Below are positions 24,269-32,931 of a DNA stretch of 64,000 bases, piece by piece. This stretch comes from BOG-908 sp965198855 (lineage in GTDB: Bacteria; Pseudomonadota; Alphaproteobacteria; Acetobacterales; Acetobacteraceae), in NCBI GenBank assembly GCA_965198855.1, contig CBDAPZ010000002.1:496001-560000 (forward strand), written 5' to 3'. The notes under the pieces were generated by a model. The model was not told the DNA's origin. It did not search any database and saw only the letters and a list, made by a program, of their open reading frames with translations. The stretch's first letter is position 1; each line of letters opens with the position of its first letter. The translations under genes were made by a program, and so were the position numbers.

Positions 24269-26126
24269 ATGATTGCTGCCGAAGGATTTTCAGCAGATCG
24301 ACACCGTAACGCTCCAGCTTCGACCCGCCCATACCCTTGATCTCCGCCAGCTCCTCTGGAGTCTTAGGCTGTACGGCAGCGATGTCGCGCAGCACTGCAT
24401 CGTGGAAAATCACGTAAGGCGGCAGCGACTGCGTTTTCGCCACGCCGGCGCGCCAGCTTCGCAATGCTTCGAACAGACCCGCATTCGGTGTGCCTTGGGG
24501 TGCTGTCGCAGCGCTGCTGCGTGTGGCGCGCGAAGCACGCGCGGGTGGGCTATCTTCGCGTAGCATCACCTGGGTTTCGCCGCGCAGGATGGGGCGTGCT
24601 TCCTCCTGCACCAGTTCCAGGCTCGCATAATCGCCGCTCTTCACGCGCAGTGCGCCGCGCGCGAGCAGCTGGCGCAGCACACCGCGCCAGAATAGCTCAG
24701 CACGATCATTGCCGATACCAAACAGCGCAAGCTTGTCGTGTCCATTACGTTCGATGGCAGCAGTTTTTGCACCGCGGAGCACATCGACGATGTATTTTCC
24801 GCCAAAAATCTGGCCGGTGCGATAGATGGCGGAGAGCGCCTGCTGCGCGGCCTTGGTGCCGTCGAACAAGGCGAATGGCGCAAGGCAGGCGTCGCAATGT
24901 CCGCAGGGTTTGTCCAACGATTCGCCGAAGCAGGCGAGCAGGGTCTTGGTGCGGCAGGAAGTCGCTTCGGCCAGGTTGATCATCATTTCGAGGCGCTGGC
25001 GCATGACGCCGATCTGCGCTTCGGGTGCGGTGGATTGTGAAAGCCAATGACGTGCGCGGGCGATATCTTCGCCGCCATAGAGCAGCAGCAGGTCGGCGCG
25101 TTCGCCATCGCGACCGGCGCGGCCGATCTGCTGGTAATAGGCTTCGGGGCTGTCCGGCATGTCGAGATGCACCACGAAGCGCACATCGGGGCGATCGATG
25201 CCCATGCCGAAGGCGATGGTGGCGACCATCACCACCGGTTCGCCGCTGCGGAAGCGGGCGAGGGAGGCGCGTTTTTCGATCGGGCTGAGGCCGGCGTGGA
25301 AGGGCAGTGCGGTGATCTTCTTCTCGCGTAGTTTTTCTGCGGTGCGCTCGGTCTTGTTACGGCTGCCGCAATACACGATTCCGGCTTCGTTCTGGTGCAG
25401 TTTGAGGAAATCCTGAAGCTGCTGGGTTTCGCCCGTTTTAGGTTGCGCGGTGATGTGCAGGTTCGGGCGATGGAAGCTGGCGGCGAACACATGTGCATTG
25501 CGCATGTCGAGCGAGGCAAGGATGTCATCGCGCGTACGTGGGTCGGCGGTGGCGGTGAGTGCCACGCGCGGCACGCCGGGGAAGATTTGCGCGAGGCGTT
25601 TGAGGTCGCGGTATTCGGGGCGGAATTCATGGCCCCAGGCACTGACGCAATGAGCTTCGTCGATGGCGATAAGTGCCAGGGTTTGCCGGCGCAACCTTTC
25701 GAGCGTGCCAGGGTTGAGCAGGCGCTCCGGGGAGACGTAGAGCAGATCGAGCTTGCCGTTATCGAGCAGGTTGGAGACGCGTGCGACTTCGGCTGGTTCA
25801 AGCTCCGAGTGCAGCGCTCCGGCGGACACGCCGAGTTGCCGAAGCGCGGCAATCTGGTCGTCCATCAACGCGATCAGCGGCGAGATGACGAGCGCGGTGC
25901 CGGACCGTGCTAGGGCGGGCACTTGGTAGCACACGCTTTTGCCACCGCCAGTGGGCATCAGCACGAGCGCGTCTTGGCCTGCGATAACCGCATCGACGGC
26001 CTGTTTCTGCAATCCCCTGAACTGCTGGAAGCCGAATACGCGATGCAGGATATCTTCGGCTGTCGGGGGGAACGTCACGTTCTCCCCGATCGGGCTTTCT
26101 CGTTCAAGCAGCTGCTGCCACCGCAT
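24267..26126 (-). CDS. recQ: ATP-dependent DNA helicase RecQ
   Basis: A 619-residue 3'-5' helicase in recombination repair. Motifs in order: FRGLQKQAVDAVIAGQDALV, Walker A PTGGGKSVCYQ, ALIAIDEAHCVSAWGHEFRP, GIVYCGSRNKTE, RAGRDGERADLL (motif VI), zinc cysteines CRTKT...CGHCDAC, the winged helix, and a C-terminal HRDC (YVIFHDAVLRDIAAVQP; ELAEIKGMGGSKLE). The start at 26126 overlaps the cydC 3' end by 23 bp; the GTG near 26078 (VTFPPTAEDILHRVFG) would avoid the overlap and is a fair alternative. Confidence 0.95.
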   Translation of the reverse strand: MRWQQLLERESPIGENVTFPPTAEDILHRVFGFQQFRGLQKQAVDAVIAGQDALVLMPTGGGKSVCYQVPALARSGTALVISPLIALMDDQIAALRQLGVSAGALHSELEPAEVARVSNLLDNGKLDLLYVSPERLLNPGTLERLRRQTLALIAIDEAHCVSAWGHEFRPEYRDLKRLAQIFPGVPRVALTATADPRTRDDILASLDMRNAHVFAASFHRPNLHITAQPKTGETQQLQDFLKLHQNEAGIVYCGSRNKTERTAEKLREKKITALPFHAGLSPIEKRASLARFRSGEPVVMVATIAFGMGIDRPDVRFVVHLDMPDSPEAYYQQIGRAGRDGERADLLLLYGGEDIARARHWLSQSTAPEAQIGVMRQRLEMMINLAEATSCRTKTLLACFGESLDKPCGHCDACLAPFALFDGTKAAQQALSAIYRTGQIFGGKYIVDVLRGAKTAAIERNGHDKLALFGIGNDRAELFWRGVLRQLLARGALRVKSGDYASLELVQEEARPILRGETQVMLREDSPPARASRATRSSAATAPQGTPNAGLFEALRSWRAGVAKTQSLPPYVIFHDAVLRDIAAVQPKTPEELAEIKGMGGSKLERYGVDLLKILRQQS

Positions 26127-27729
26127 GTCCGGACGACAATCTCCAGATACGATCGAGTTTCTCGGCGCCCGTCAGTCGATGTGCGATCAGGATCACGGTT
26201 TTGCCCGTGGTCTGCGCAAACAGGGTGGAGAGGAATTCTCGTTCCGTTTCAGCATCGAGGCCGGCGCAGGGTTCGTCAAGGATAAGGATGCTGGCCGGCG
26301 ATAGCAGGGTGCGGGCGAGCGCGATGCGCCGGCCTTGCCCGCCTGACAGGTTTTGGCCGCCTTCACCAAGCCAGGTTTCGAGTTTTTCGGGCAGATGGCG
26401 CACCGTGTTGCCGATGGCGGCACGATCCAGTGCAGCCCAAAGCTCGGCATCGGTGGCGTTGGGAGCGCCGAGAGCGAGATTGGCGCGGATGGTATCGGTG
26501 AAGAGGTGGGTGTTCTGGCTGAGCCACGCGATGTTGGCCTGCACCTCGCGCGCCGGGATGTCGGCCATGTCGGTGCCGCCGAGCATGACTTTTCCCGCCT
26601 GTGGACGTGCCACTTTCAGTGCCAGCGCGGCGAGCGTGGATTTGCCGGAACCCGAGGGTCCGAGCACGGCGACGCGTGCGCCGGCCGGCACTTCGAGCGT
26701 CAGACCCTCGAACAGGGTTTCGCCGCCATCCCAGGCGAATTGCACGCCGGCGAAGCGCAGCCCAGGATGGTGGGGCACCGGCTTCGGGTGATCGGGCTCC
26801 ACGGGCTTCGGCGCATTTTCCGCCATGTCGAGCACGCGTGTGGCGGCCGCGGCTGCCGTGCCGGCCATGAGCCCGGCCCGTGGCAAGCCGATAAGCGGCT
26901 CGAAGGCGGCGGCGAGCAGGAACACGGTGATGACGGCCATCACCGGCGCCGCGCCCGCCGCAAGCAGCACGGCGAGCAATGCAGCCTGTCCGCACACCAG
27001 CGCACCGGCATTTGCCAAGGCGGCGCGTTTGGCCAGGTTCTCCTGAGCGGCGATCAGTGTTTTTTCACGTGCGGCGACCAGGGCGGCCATGCGCGCTTCA
27101 GCACCGAAGGCTCGCACTTCGCGCAATCCGCCAAGCGTATCGAGTGCCGCGATGCGTAGCCCGGCGGCGGCAAGCCCGAGATCACCGCTGGAGAACCGCG
27201 CCGCGCGGTAGGCAAACACCGGCATGGCGAAAGCCGCCGTGGCGAAGCAGGCGCCGACCAGAAGCCCGACACCGATCTGTATGCGCCCCGCCAGCAACGC
27301 GGTGATCGGCACCAGGAACACCGCGCCGATCAGCGGCACCAGGATGCGCAGATACAGCCCGTCCAGCGCCTCCACATCGCCTACGATGCGCGACAGCACA
27401 TCGCCGGCATGGCGAAAACCGAGCCCGCCGGCTGCACGCGCGGCCAGCCCGCGGAAGAACCACACACGCAGATCGGCGAGCGCGCGGAAGGTACCGGCAT
27501 GGGTGACCATGCGCTCTGCGTACCGAAACACCACCCGCGCCGGCCCGGCGATGCGCAGCCAAAGGGCGGCGGCGATGGCACCACCCGTCAGCACGGCCGC
27601 GACGGTCGCGCCCGAAGCCGTCATCAGCGCCAGCCCGGCCGCCAGCGTGGCCAGCGACAGGACCACGCCATAGATCAGCAGCCCGGCACGGCCGCGCCAA
27701 AGAGAGAGAATACGAAGAAGCGGCTTCAT
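26104..27729 (-). CDS. cydC: Thiol reductant ABC exporter subunit CydC
   Basis: A 541-residue half-transporter with six membrane helices (about 15-300) and an ATPase domain: Walker A GPSGSGKSTLAALALK, signature LSGGQGRRIALAR, Walker B ILILDEPCAGLDAETER, and IAHRLTGAEK. CydDC exports cysteine/glutathione to the periplasm, needed for cytochrome bd and c assembly. It overlaps cydD by 4 bp (ATGA), the classic CydDC arrangement. No cydAB oxidase genes are in the window. Confidence 0.9.
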   Translation of the reverse strand: MKPLLRILSLWRGRAGLLIYGVVLSLATLAAGLALMTASGATVAAVLTGGAIAAALWLRIAGPARVVFRYAERMVTHAGTFRALADLRVWFFRGLAARAAGGLGFRHAGDVLSRIVGDVEALDGLYLRILVPLIGAVFLVPITALLAGRIQIGVGLLVGACFATAAFAMPVFAYRAARFSSGDLGLAAAGLRIAALDTLGGLREVRAFGAEARMAALVAAREKTLIAAQENLAKRAALANAGALVCGQAALLAVLLAAGAAPVMAVITVFLLAAAFEPLIGLPRAGLMAGTAAAAATRVLDMAENAPKPVEPDHPKPVPHHPGLRFAGVQFAWDGGETLFEGLTLEVPAGARVAVLGPSGSGKSTLAALALKVARPQAGKVMLGGTDMADIPAREVQANIAWLSQNTHLFTDTIRANLALGAPNATDAELWAALDRAAIGNTVRHLPEKLETWLGEGGQNLSGGQGRRIALARTLLSPASILILDEPCAGLDAETEREFLSTLFAQTTGKTVILIAHRLTGAEKLDRIWRLSSGHAVAAAA

Positions 27730-29396
27730 GCAGCGCCACGCGCCTCGTTCGCACGGCCATGGCGCAGATCGAGACGGCGGCCGCCAAAGGCATGGGCCGC
27801 CGCAGAGTGGCTGGCCATCACCACGGTGCGCCCGAGCGCCAGGCGCTTCAGACTCGCCAGCACATCGGCCTCTGTCGCCGGATCAAGATGCGCCGTCGGT
27901 TCGTCGAGCAGCAGCAACGGCGCATTCTTCAAGAAGGCACGTCCGATCGCCACACGCTGTGCCTGGCCACCAGACAAGCCAAAACCGCCCTCGCCAATCA
28001 CCGTATCCAGCCCCAACGGCAGCGCCTCGGTGAAATCGGTGATTCTGGCCAGGCGAGCCGCCTCTTCTACTTCGGCCGTCGTCGCCTCCGGCCGGGCGAA
28101 GGCGATGTTCTCACGTATCGTGCCGGCGAACAGGGTCGGTTTTTGGCCGATCCAGGCGGTCAGCTTCGACAGCGCCTGAGGTACGATATCGGCGATGTCA
28201 TGCCCGTTGAGCAGGATCCGCCCCTCATTCGGCCGCACGAACCCCAGCAGCAGCTCGATCACGCTGGACTTGCCTGCACCTGACGGTCCCGCCAGCACCA
28301 GCATCTCGCCGGGGGCGACAAAAAAGCTCAGGCCATCCAATGCCGGCGGCCGCGATTCATCCCACACCAGCCGCACATTCTCGAACGCCAACGCCACGCC
28401 CCGCGCCTCGATGGTGCGTATGGCCGCAGGCGCCGTCGGCACCGGCAAAGGCGGCAGATTGATCAGCGCCTCTGCAGCACCCGTCGCATGCATCCGGTCC
28501 TGATACGCGGCGGCAAATCCGCGCAAGGGCGCGAAAAACTCCGGCACCAGCAGCAGCGAGAACAGCGCCGCACGCATCGATCCATGCCCGCCGCCCAGCA
28601 CCGAGCGGTCATGCAACGTGATCACCACCAGGGCCGCTGCCATCGCGCAATCCAACGCCGCCGACGACAGGAACGCCACGCGCAGCACGCGCATGGTGCG
28701 CATCCGCAACTCATCGGCCGCCCGCGCCAGACGGCGTGCCTCGTCCTCCGCGCGCCCGGCCAGAACGATGGTGGCAATCCCCCGCACCCGGTCCAGAAAC
28801 CGCGCCTGCAACCGCTCCATCGCCAAAAACTGCCCGCGCGAGGCCGACGCGGCCCCAATCCCGGCCACCGCTTGCCCAAATGGTACCAGCAAACCAGCCA
28901 CCAGCAGCACCAAAGCCGCGAACGGATCCACCGCAAGAGCCACGACCAAAACAAGAGCCGGTCCCATCACTGCCAGCCCCGCCGCTGGCACCCAGCGGCC
29001 GAACAGCCCCTCCAAAGCCTCTACCCGATCGACGACCAAAGACGTCAGCTCGGCGGAATGGGCACCGCGCAACATCGCCGGACCGGCCGCGAGCAAACGT
29101 GCCAGCACATCGCCGCGCATCCGCACACGGCCCTTGGCACCCGCGCTGAACGCGGCCAACTCGGCCGCAAGTTGCAGCCACGCCTTGGCCAGGATCAGCA
29201 GGGCGAAACCCGTAAGAAAGAAAACGACCGCGCCACCCGTCAAAGCCGCAGACAAGATCGCGGCGACGCAGCCTGCTTGCGCAACCGATACGGCAATACC
29301 ACCCAGGCCATAGGCGAGGACCGGAAAGGCCGCGCGACGGCCGAGACGGGTCTGCTCCCGGGTCCAGGCCCGCGCGGCTTTTTTCGAATCCTGCAT
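27726..29396 (-). CDS. cydD: Thiol reductant ABC exporter subunit CydD
   Basis: A 556-residue half-transporter. An N-terminal permease (about 25-320) with GRVRMRGDVLARLLAAGPAM is followed by the ATPase: Walker A GPSGAGKSSVIELLLG, LSGGQAQRVAIGRAFLK, Walker B LLLLDEPTAHLDPATE. The C-terminus has a short arginine-rich tail. It is the first gene of the cydD-cydC(-recQ) run. The upstream 131 bp hold a repeat arm but no clear promoter. Confidence 0.9.
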   Translation of the reverse strand: MQDSKKAARAWTREQTRLGRRAAFPVLAYGLGGIAVSVAQAGCVAAILSAALTGGAVVFFLTGFALLILAKAWLQLAAELAAFSAGAKGRVRMRGDVLARLLAAGPAMLRGAHSAELTSLVVDRVEALEGLFGRWVPAAGLAVMGPALVLVVALAVDPFAALVLLVAGLLVPFGQAVAGIGAASASRGQFLAMERLQARFLDRVRGIATIVLAGRAEDEARRLARAADELRMRTMRVLRVAFLSSAALDCAMAAALVVITLHDRSVLGGGHGSMRAALFSLLLVPEFFAPLRGFAAAYQDRMHATGAAEALINLPPLPVPTAPAAIRTIEARGVALAFENVRLVWDESRPPALDGLSFFVAPGEMLVLAGPSGAGKSSVIELLLGFVRPNEGRILLNGHDIADIVPQALSKLTAWIGQKPTLFAGTIRENIAFARPEATTAEVEEAARLARITDFTEALPLGLDTVIGEGGFGLSGGQAQRVAIGRAFLKNAPLLLLDEPTAHLDPATEADVLASLKRLALGRTVVMASHSAAAHAFGGRRLDLRHGRANEARGAA

Positions 29397-29434
29397 GACT
29401 GAGCCGGGGTTTAACTGGTGAGGAAAGGGAAGTG

Positions 29435-29484
29435 AAGGAAGGGTCTTCTTTTTTGAAAAAAAGAAGCAAAAAACTTTTGATTCT
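29435..29484 (-). repeat. AT-rich hairpin repeat arm (copy 6)
   Basis: Minus-type copy AAGGAAGGGTCTTCTTTTTT, GAAAAAAAGAAGCAAAAAAC, TTTTGATTCT, lying between the cydD start and the 3' end of the sensor kinase. Its loop is one base, as in copy 1. Confidence 0.85.
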
Positions 29485-29527
29485 ACGAGAGTGCGCTACG
29501 GGAGCAAACTGGTCGCAGTGGCGGCAT

Positions 29528-31336
29528 TCAGGCGGCCAAGTCCGTGTCGCCTACGTCGTGGCGGATGGTCATCTTTAAAGTGTAGCGGGTGCCGGAGGTC
29601 TCATCCACATCCAGCTCGGCGGCAAGCTGACGCGCGAACCCGCGGATCAAGGTGATCCCGATCCCGTCGCGCACACCATGCTCGCTCTCGCTGATGCCGG
29701 TGGGCACGCCGATCCCGTCATCCTCGACCACCAGCGTCACCACGCCACCCTCGCTGGTGAGCCTCACGAGCACATGACCCAGGCGGCCCCGAGGAAAGGC
29801 GTATTTCAGGGCATTGCTCACTGCCTCGGTCACGATCAGGGATAACGGCACCGCCTGGTCGCTCGACATCTGCAGCGGCGACGCCTCGATGGTCAGCTTT
29901 ATGCGCTGACCTTCTATCTCGCCCATGGCCTGGAAGAGCTGGCCACAAAGCTCGGTCAGGAAATCCGGCATGTTGATGGTGTGCACCTCGCCATGCGAGT
30001 ACAAATGCCGGTGCAACGTCGCCAATGCGCGCACACGGTCGCGCGCCGAAGCGAACTCGGCCTTCGCCTCGGGCACCCTGATCCGCGACGCCTGCAAATT
30101 CAGCAGCGACGCCACGATCTGCAGATTATTCTTCACCCGGTGATGGATCTCGCGCATCAGCAACTCCTGCTGCTCCACCGCAAGCTTCAGCTTCGCCTCC
30201 TGCTCGTTCAGCGTCGCCACCGCGGCCGCGAAGGACGCCGCCAGGCTGCGCACTTCATTCGGGGGATCACCCAAGCGCACCGCATCGAAACTGCCGGAAC
30301 TGCGCCATTCCGCAACGGCCCGGTTAAGCAATGTCAACGGCTTGCACAGCGCGATATGCACGCCGATCGCGACCGCTGCCAAGCCCATCAGCAGCAGCAC
30401 GCCCAACTGCCCGACCCGGCGATGCAGCAGGTCACGCGCCGCCTTTCTGTCCTTTGTCGCCGGGTTCGCGACAATCAAACTATACCCGTCCCCGAGCGGC
30501 GAAGACGCATAGCAATAGGGAATGCCGCTTTCCGAGGCGGCATCCACCACAAGGGCACTGGTCTCGAGCCGTTGGAGAATATCCGATGGCGGCAGCCCCA
30601 CACGACCCGTGCCTGCCACCTGCGTGATGTGACGCTGCGTGTCGACGATCCAGAGCGCAGGCAAAACCGGGATCGACAGGCCTGAAGGATTGAAGAACCA
30701 GTCCAGACGCAAACCGACATAGACGTAGCCATCCACCGTATCGCCATGCTGGATCGGATAGGCGGCCGGTATGATCGGAATATCCTTCAACAGGCTCGGA
30801 TGCACCTGGCCAAGGGCGAAGCCGCCTTTCGCGCGCGCCAGGGCAATTACCGGGCCGACGATGCCAGGGATCTGCGCGCGCAACGCCGGCCTTGTCGGCA
30901 AGGCCGAACAGACGATATCGCCTTTGGGATCGACGACGGACAGATTTGTGTAGCGCGCCGTCTGCAAGGTGAGTACGCCGGCTAACCGACTATCGCAGAG
31001 CGCAGGGTCGCCGCGGGCAAGTTCGGCTACTTGCGCCAGGGCCTGCACCATCTGCTGCGCACCGGCGATTGCCGAGACATGCCGTGCCATGGCCGATTCG
31101 CGGAGGCGCTCGGCGGCCTGTGACGTCACGCTCAGGGCAAGTTCATAATTCTGCCAGACGATGGTGGCGGACAGCATCATCAGCGGCACTGCCGCAATAA
31201 GTACGATCAACGCTAGCCTTATGCGGATCGCCCCGAACAGCAAGCGCATCAGATCTGGATGTGCGCCGATTTCCGCAGGCGCCGCGCGGTTATTCGTCAC
31301 CGACGGCCCCGTGGGGCCGGGTGGACCTTCGCTCAC
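29528..31336 (-). CDS. Sensor histidine kinase (HWE/HisKA_2) of the general stress locus
   Basis: A 602-residue membrane kinase. A short cytoplasmic tail is followed by TM1 (about 40-62), a periplasmic sensing domain of roughly 240 residues (Cache-like), TM2 (about 305-330), a linker, then HisKA_2 with the phospho-acceptor His in MREIHHRVKNNLQIVASLL (about residue 398) and the HATPase domain (SNALKYAFPRG; GIGITLIRGFARQL). This kinase subclass commonly phosphorylates PhyR in alphaproteobacteria. Its GTG start overlaps the NepR stop by 4 bp, so it is coupled to the anti-sigma factor. Ligand unknown. Confidence 0.9.
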   Translation of the reverse strand: MSEGPPGPTGPSVTNNRAAPAEIGAHPDLMRLLFGAIRIRLALIVLIAAVPLMMLSATIVWQNYELALSVTSQAAERLRESAMARHVSAIAGAQQMVQALAQVAELARGDPALCDSRLAGVLTLQTARYTNLSVVDPKGDIVCSALPTRPALRAQIPGIVGPVIALARAKGGFALGQVHPSLLKDIPIIPAAYPIQHGDTVDGYVYVGLRLDWFFNPSGLSIPVLPALWIVDTQRHITQVAGTGRVGLPPSDILQRLETSALVVDAASESGIPYCYASSPLGDGYSLIVANPATKDRKAARDLLHRRVGQLGVLLLMGLAAVAIGVHIALCKPLTLLNRAVAEWRSSGSFDAVRLGDPPNEVRSLAASFAAAVATLNEQEAKLKLAVEQQELLMREIHHRVKNNLQIVASLLNLQASRIRVPEAKAEFASARDRVRALATLHRHLYSHGEVHTINMPDFLTELCGQLFQAMGEIEGQRIKLTIEASPLQMSSDQAVPLSLIVTEAVSNALKYAFPRGRLGHVLVRLTSEGGVVTLVVEDDGIGVPTGISESEHGVRDGIGITLIRGFARQLAAELDVDETSGTRYTLKMTIRHDVGDTDLAA

Positions 31337-31521
31337 TTCTTCCGATCTTCCTCGATTAGCCTCAGCAATTCATCGGGTATCGGCTCGGCAGCGACCTTGT
31401 CGTAAATTTCGTGCAGACCTTTCTGCAGCCAAAGATCGAACGCAGCCTCTGTCTTGCGCCCCTTCCGTCCAGGGACGGGAGTGACGCCGGGCGGACGGCT
31501 CGGGTCTTTCGCCTTCGGCAT
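31333..31521 (-). CDS. nepR: Anti-sigma factor NepR
   Basis: A 62-residue protein. The NepR core FDLWLQKGLHEIYDKVAAEP and IPDELLRLIEEDRKK matches the family consensus, in which two helices wrap the sigma factor. The ATG at 31521 (MPKAKDPSRPPG) is preferred over the longer Cys/Trp-rich frame. It holds EcfG inactive until phosphorylated PhyR captures it. It is co-transcribed with the kinase (GTGA overlap), and a sigma gene lies 120 bp upstream; that gap has no clear sigma-EcfG promoter. Confidence 0.92.
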   Translation of the reverse strand: MPKAKDPSRPPGVTPVPGRKGRKTEAAFDLWLQKGLHEIYDKVAAEPIPDELLRLIEEDRKK

Positions 31522-31641
31522 TATGGTCAGAATTCCAGCGTCTCCCCACGGAGGGGCGTATCCGCAGACGGGGCGGGCAAGCATGGAGCATGCGGCCCGC
31601 GTCTTCGCATCTACGGCAAAGACATTAAGCGGCTGTGGGGA

Positions 31642-32220
31642 TCAGGCGCGATCCCCTTCTCGCTCACCCTCGGCCAAGCGCCGGGCCAGCAGGGTAGCGG
31701 CGCTGCGACCGCTGCGGGTGGTCTCGGTGGTCTCACCAAGCAACCAGGATTCCAGCTGGCGGCGTGCCCGGAATACGCGGCTCTTCGCGGTTCCAACGGC
31801 GCAGCCGGTTGATTCCGCGAGCGCTTCGTAGCTCATGCCATGCACTACGACCATCACCAGCGCCTCGCGCTGATCGGACGGTAGGCGCGTCATTGCATGG
31901 GCCAGTTCCTTCAGCGCCAGGCGATCCTCATGCGGCGCTTCGGTGGCGAACACCGAGCTTGGCACATCGTCGATATCGGTGGTGTCGCGGCGCTTGCGCA
32001 GATTGCTGATGAAGCGGTTGCGCAGAATGCGATGCATCCATGCGGGAAAGTTCGTGCCGGGAATGAAACTCTGCTGGGCGGAAAGCGCGTTGCACACTGC
32101 ATCCTGGACGAGGTCTTCGGCAGCCGCACGATTGCGGGTCAATGCCAGCGCCTGGATGCGCAGTTTCGGCAGGATGCCGATGATCTGATCGTGGAAAGTG
32201 GCTGTCGCTTGAGCAGTCAT
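31642..32220 (-). CDS. ecfG: EcfG-type RNA polymerase sigma factor (first of two)
   Basis: An ECF15-like sigma factor of 192 residues. Sigma-2 region: QALALTRNRAAAEDLVQDAV and FPAWMHRILRNRFISNLRKR; sigma-4 region: LPSDQREALVMVVVHGMSYE, STGCAVGTAKSRVFRARRQL. A linker with FATEAPHEDRLALKELAHAM and an Arg-rich tail (SGRSAATLLARRLAEGERE) close the protein. It directs general stress transcription when freed from NepR. A GGAAAC...CGTT element lies upstream at 32281-32304, suggesting autoregulation. The ATG at 32220 is chosen over the longer frame. Confidence 0.9.
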   Translation of the reverse strand: MTAQATATFHDQIIGILPKLRIQALALTRNRAAAEDLVQDAVCNALSAQQSFIPGTNFPAWMHRILRNRFISNLRKRRDTTDIDDVPSSVFATEAPHEDRLALKELAHAMTRLPSDQREALVMVVVHGMSYEALAESTGCAVGTAKSRVFRARRQLESWLLGETTETTRSGRSAATLLARRLAEGEREGDRA

Positions 32221-32280
32221 TGTTGTCTCCGTCTTCCTGTAGAGCCAATGACGCTGACCGGCTGTACGCTGCATCACGAA

Positions 32281-32304
32281 AACGTGGGTCTGCTTTTAGT
32301 TTCC
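32281..32304 (-). promoter_or_regulatory. Candidate EcfG-type promoter for the 31642-32220 sigma gene
   Basis: On the minus strand GGAAAC (32304-32299) is followed 14 nt later by CGTT (32284-32281). The general stress promoter consensus is GGAAC with a CGTT -10 element about 16-17 nt away, so the -35 has one mismatch and the spacing is one or two bases short. It lies 61 bp upstream of the sigma start. Confidence 0.5.
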
Positions 32305-32306
32305 TT

Positions 32307-32837
32307 TTAATTTTCGGATGCCTTCGCGCTCACCTCCGAAAGCTGTTTGCGTGCCCGGGAGACGCGCGCGCGCATGGTGCCGACAGGCACACCGCAGATC
32401 ACCGCCGCCTCCTCATGGGTCATCTCCTGGGCGCCGACGAGAACCAGCGCCTCACGCAGGAGCGGCGGCAATTGCCACAACAACTGCGACAGGTCGGTGA
32501 TCTCGCTGTGGTGCAGCTGGATGCCTTGGCTGGCGGTGCGTGCGTGCAACTCCATCGCCACGTGCTCGCGTTTGTGACGCCTCACTTGCTCGTAGAAGGC
32601 ATTTCGCAAGATTGTGAACATCCAGGCTTTGAGGCTCGTCCCCGGCTGGAACTGGGCCAGAGCCCCAAGGGCACGTACCACTGTATCCTGCACTAGGTCA
32701 TCGGATTTTGAGCGGTCACGTGCCAAAAAGCGCGCATAGGCCCGCAGCTCTGGCAGCAAGGTTGCTAGTTCCCGGCGAAGCCTTGCGTGCGTTTCCGCAC
32801 CTTGATCCCCGGAGATGTGATCGGCAGGCTGATCCAT
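32307..32837 (-). CDS. ecfG: EcfG-type RNA polymerase sigma factor (second of two)
   Basis: A 176-residue ECF15-like sigma factor. Sigma-2: AYARFLARDRSKSDDLVQDT and LKAWMFTILRNAFYEQVRRH; sigma-4: LLREALVLVGAQEMTHEEAA, ICGVPVGTMRARVSRARKQL. The sequence is clearly related to, but different from, the first sigma gene, so the locus carries paralogues. The ATG at 32837 (MDQPADH) fits better than the one at 32861. It is divergent from phyR across only 94 bp, the usual EcfG/PhyR arrangement. Which paralogue is the main NepR target cannot be told. Confidence 0.9.
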   Translation of the reverse strand: MDQPADHISGDQGAETHARLRRELATLLPELRAYARFLARDRSKSDDLVQDTVVRALGALAQFQPGTSLKAWMFTILRNAFYEQVRRHKREHVAMELHARTASQGIQLHHSEITDLSQLLWQLPPLLREALVLVGAQEMTHEEAAVICGVPVGTMRARVSRARKQLSEVSAKASEN

Positions 32838-32931
32838 GCTATGGGAGACGGGGTGGAGCAAGGGTGTCAGTCACGCGGCCCGACTCGATCCAGAACATGC
32901 AAACGACCATTATCCTATCATGAGGCCTGAC

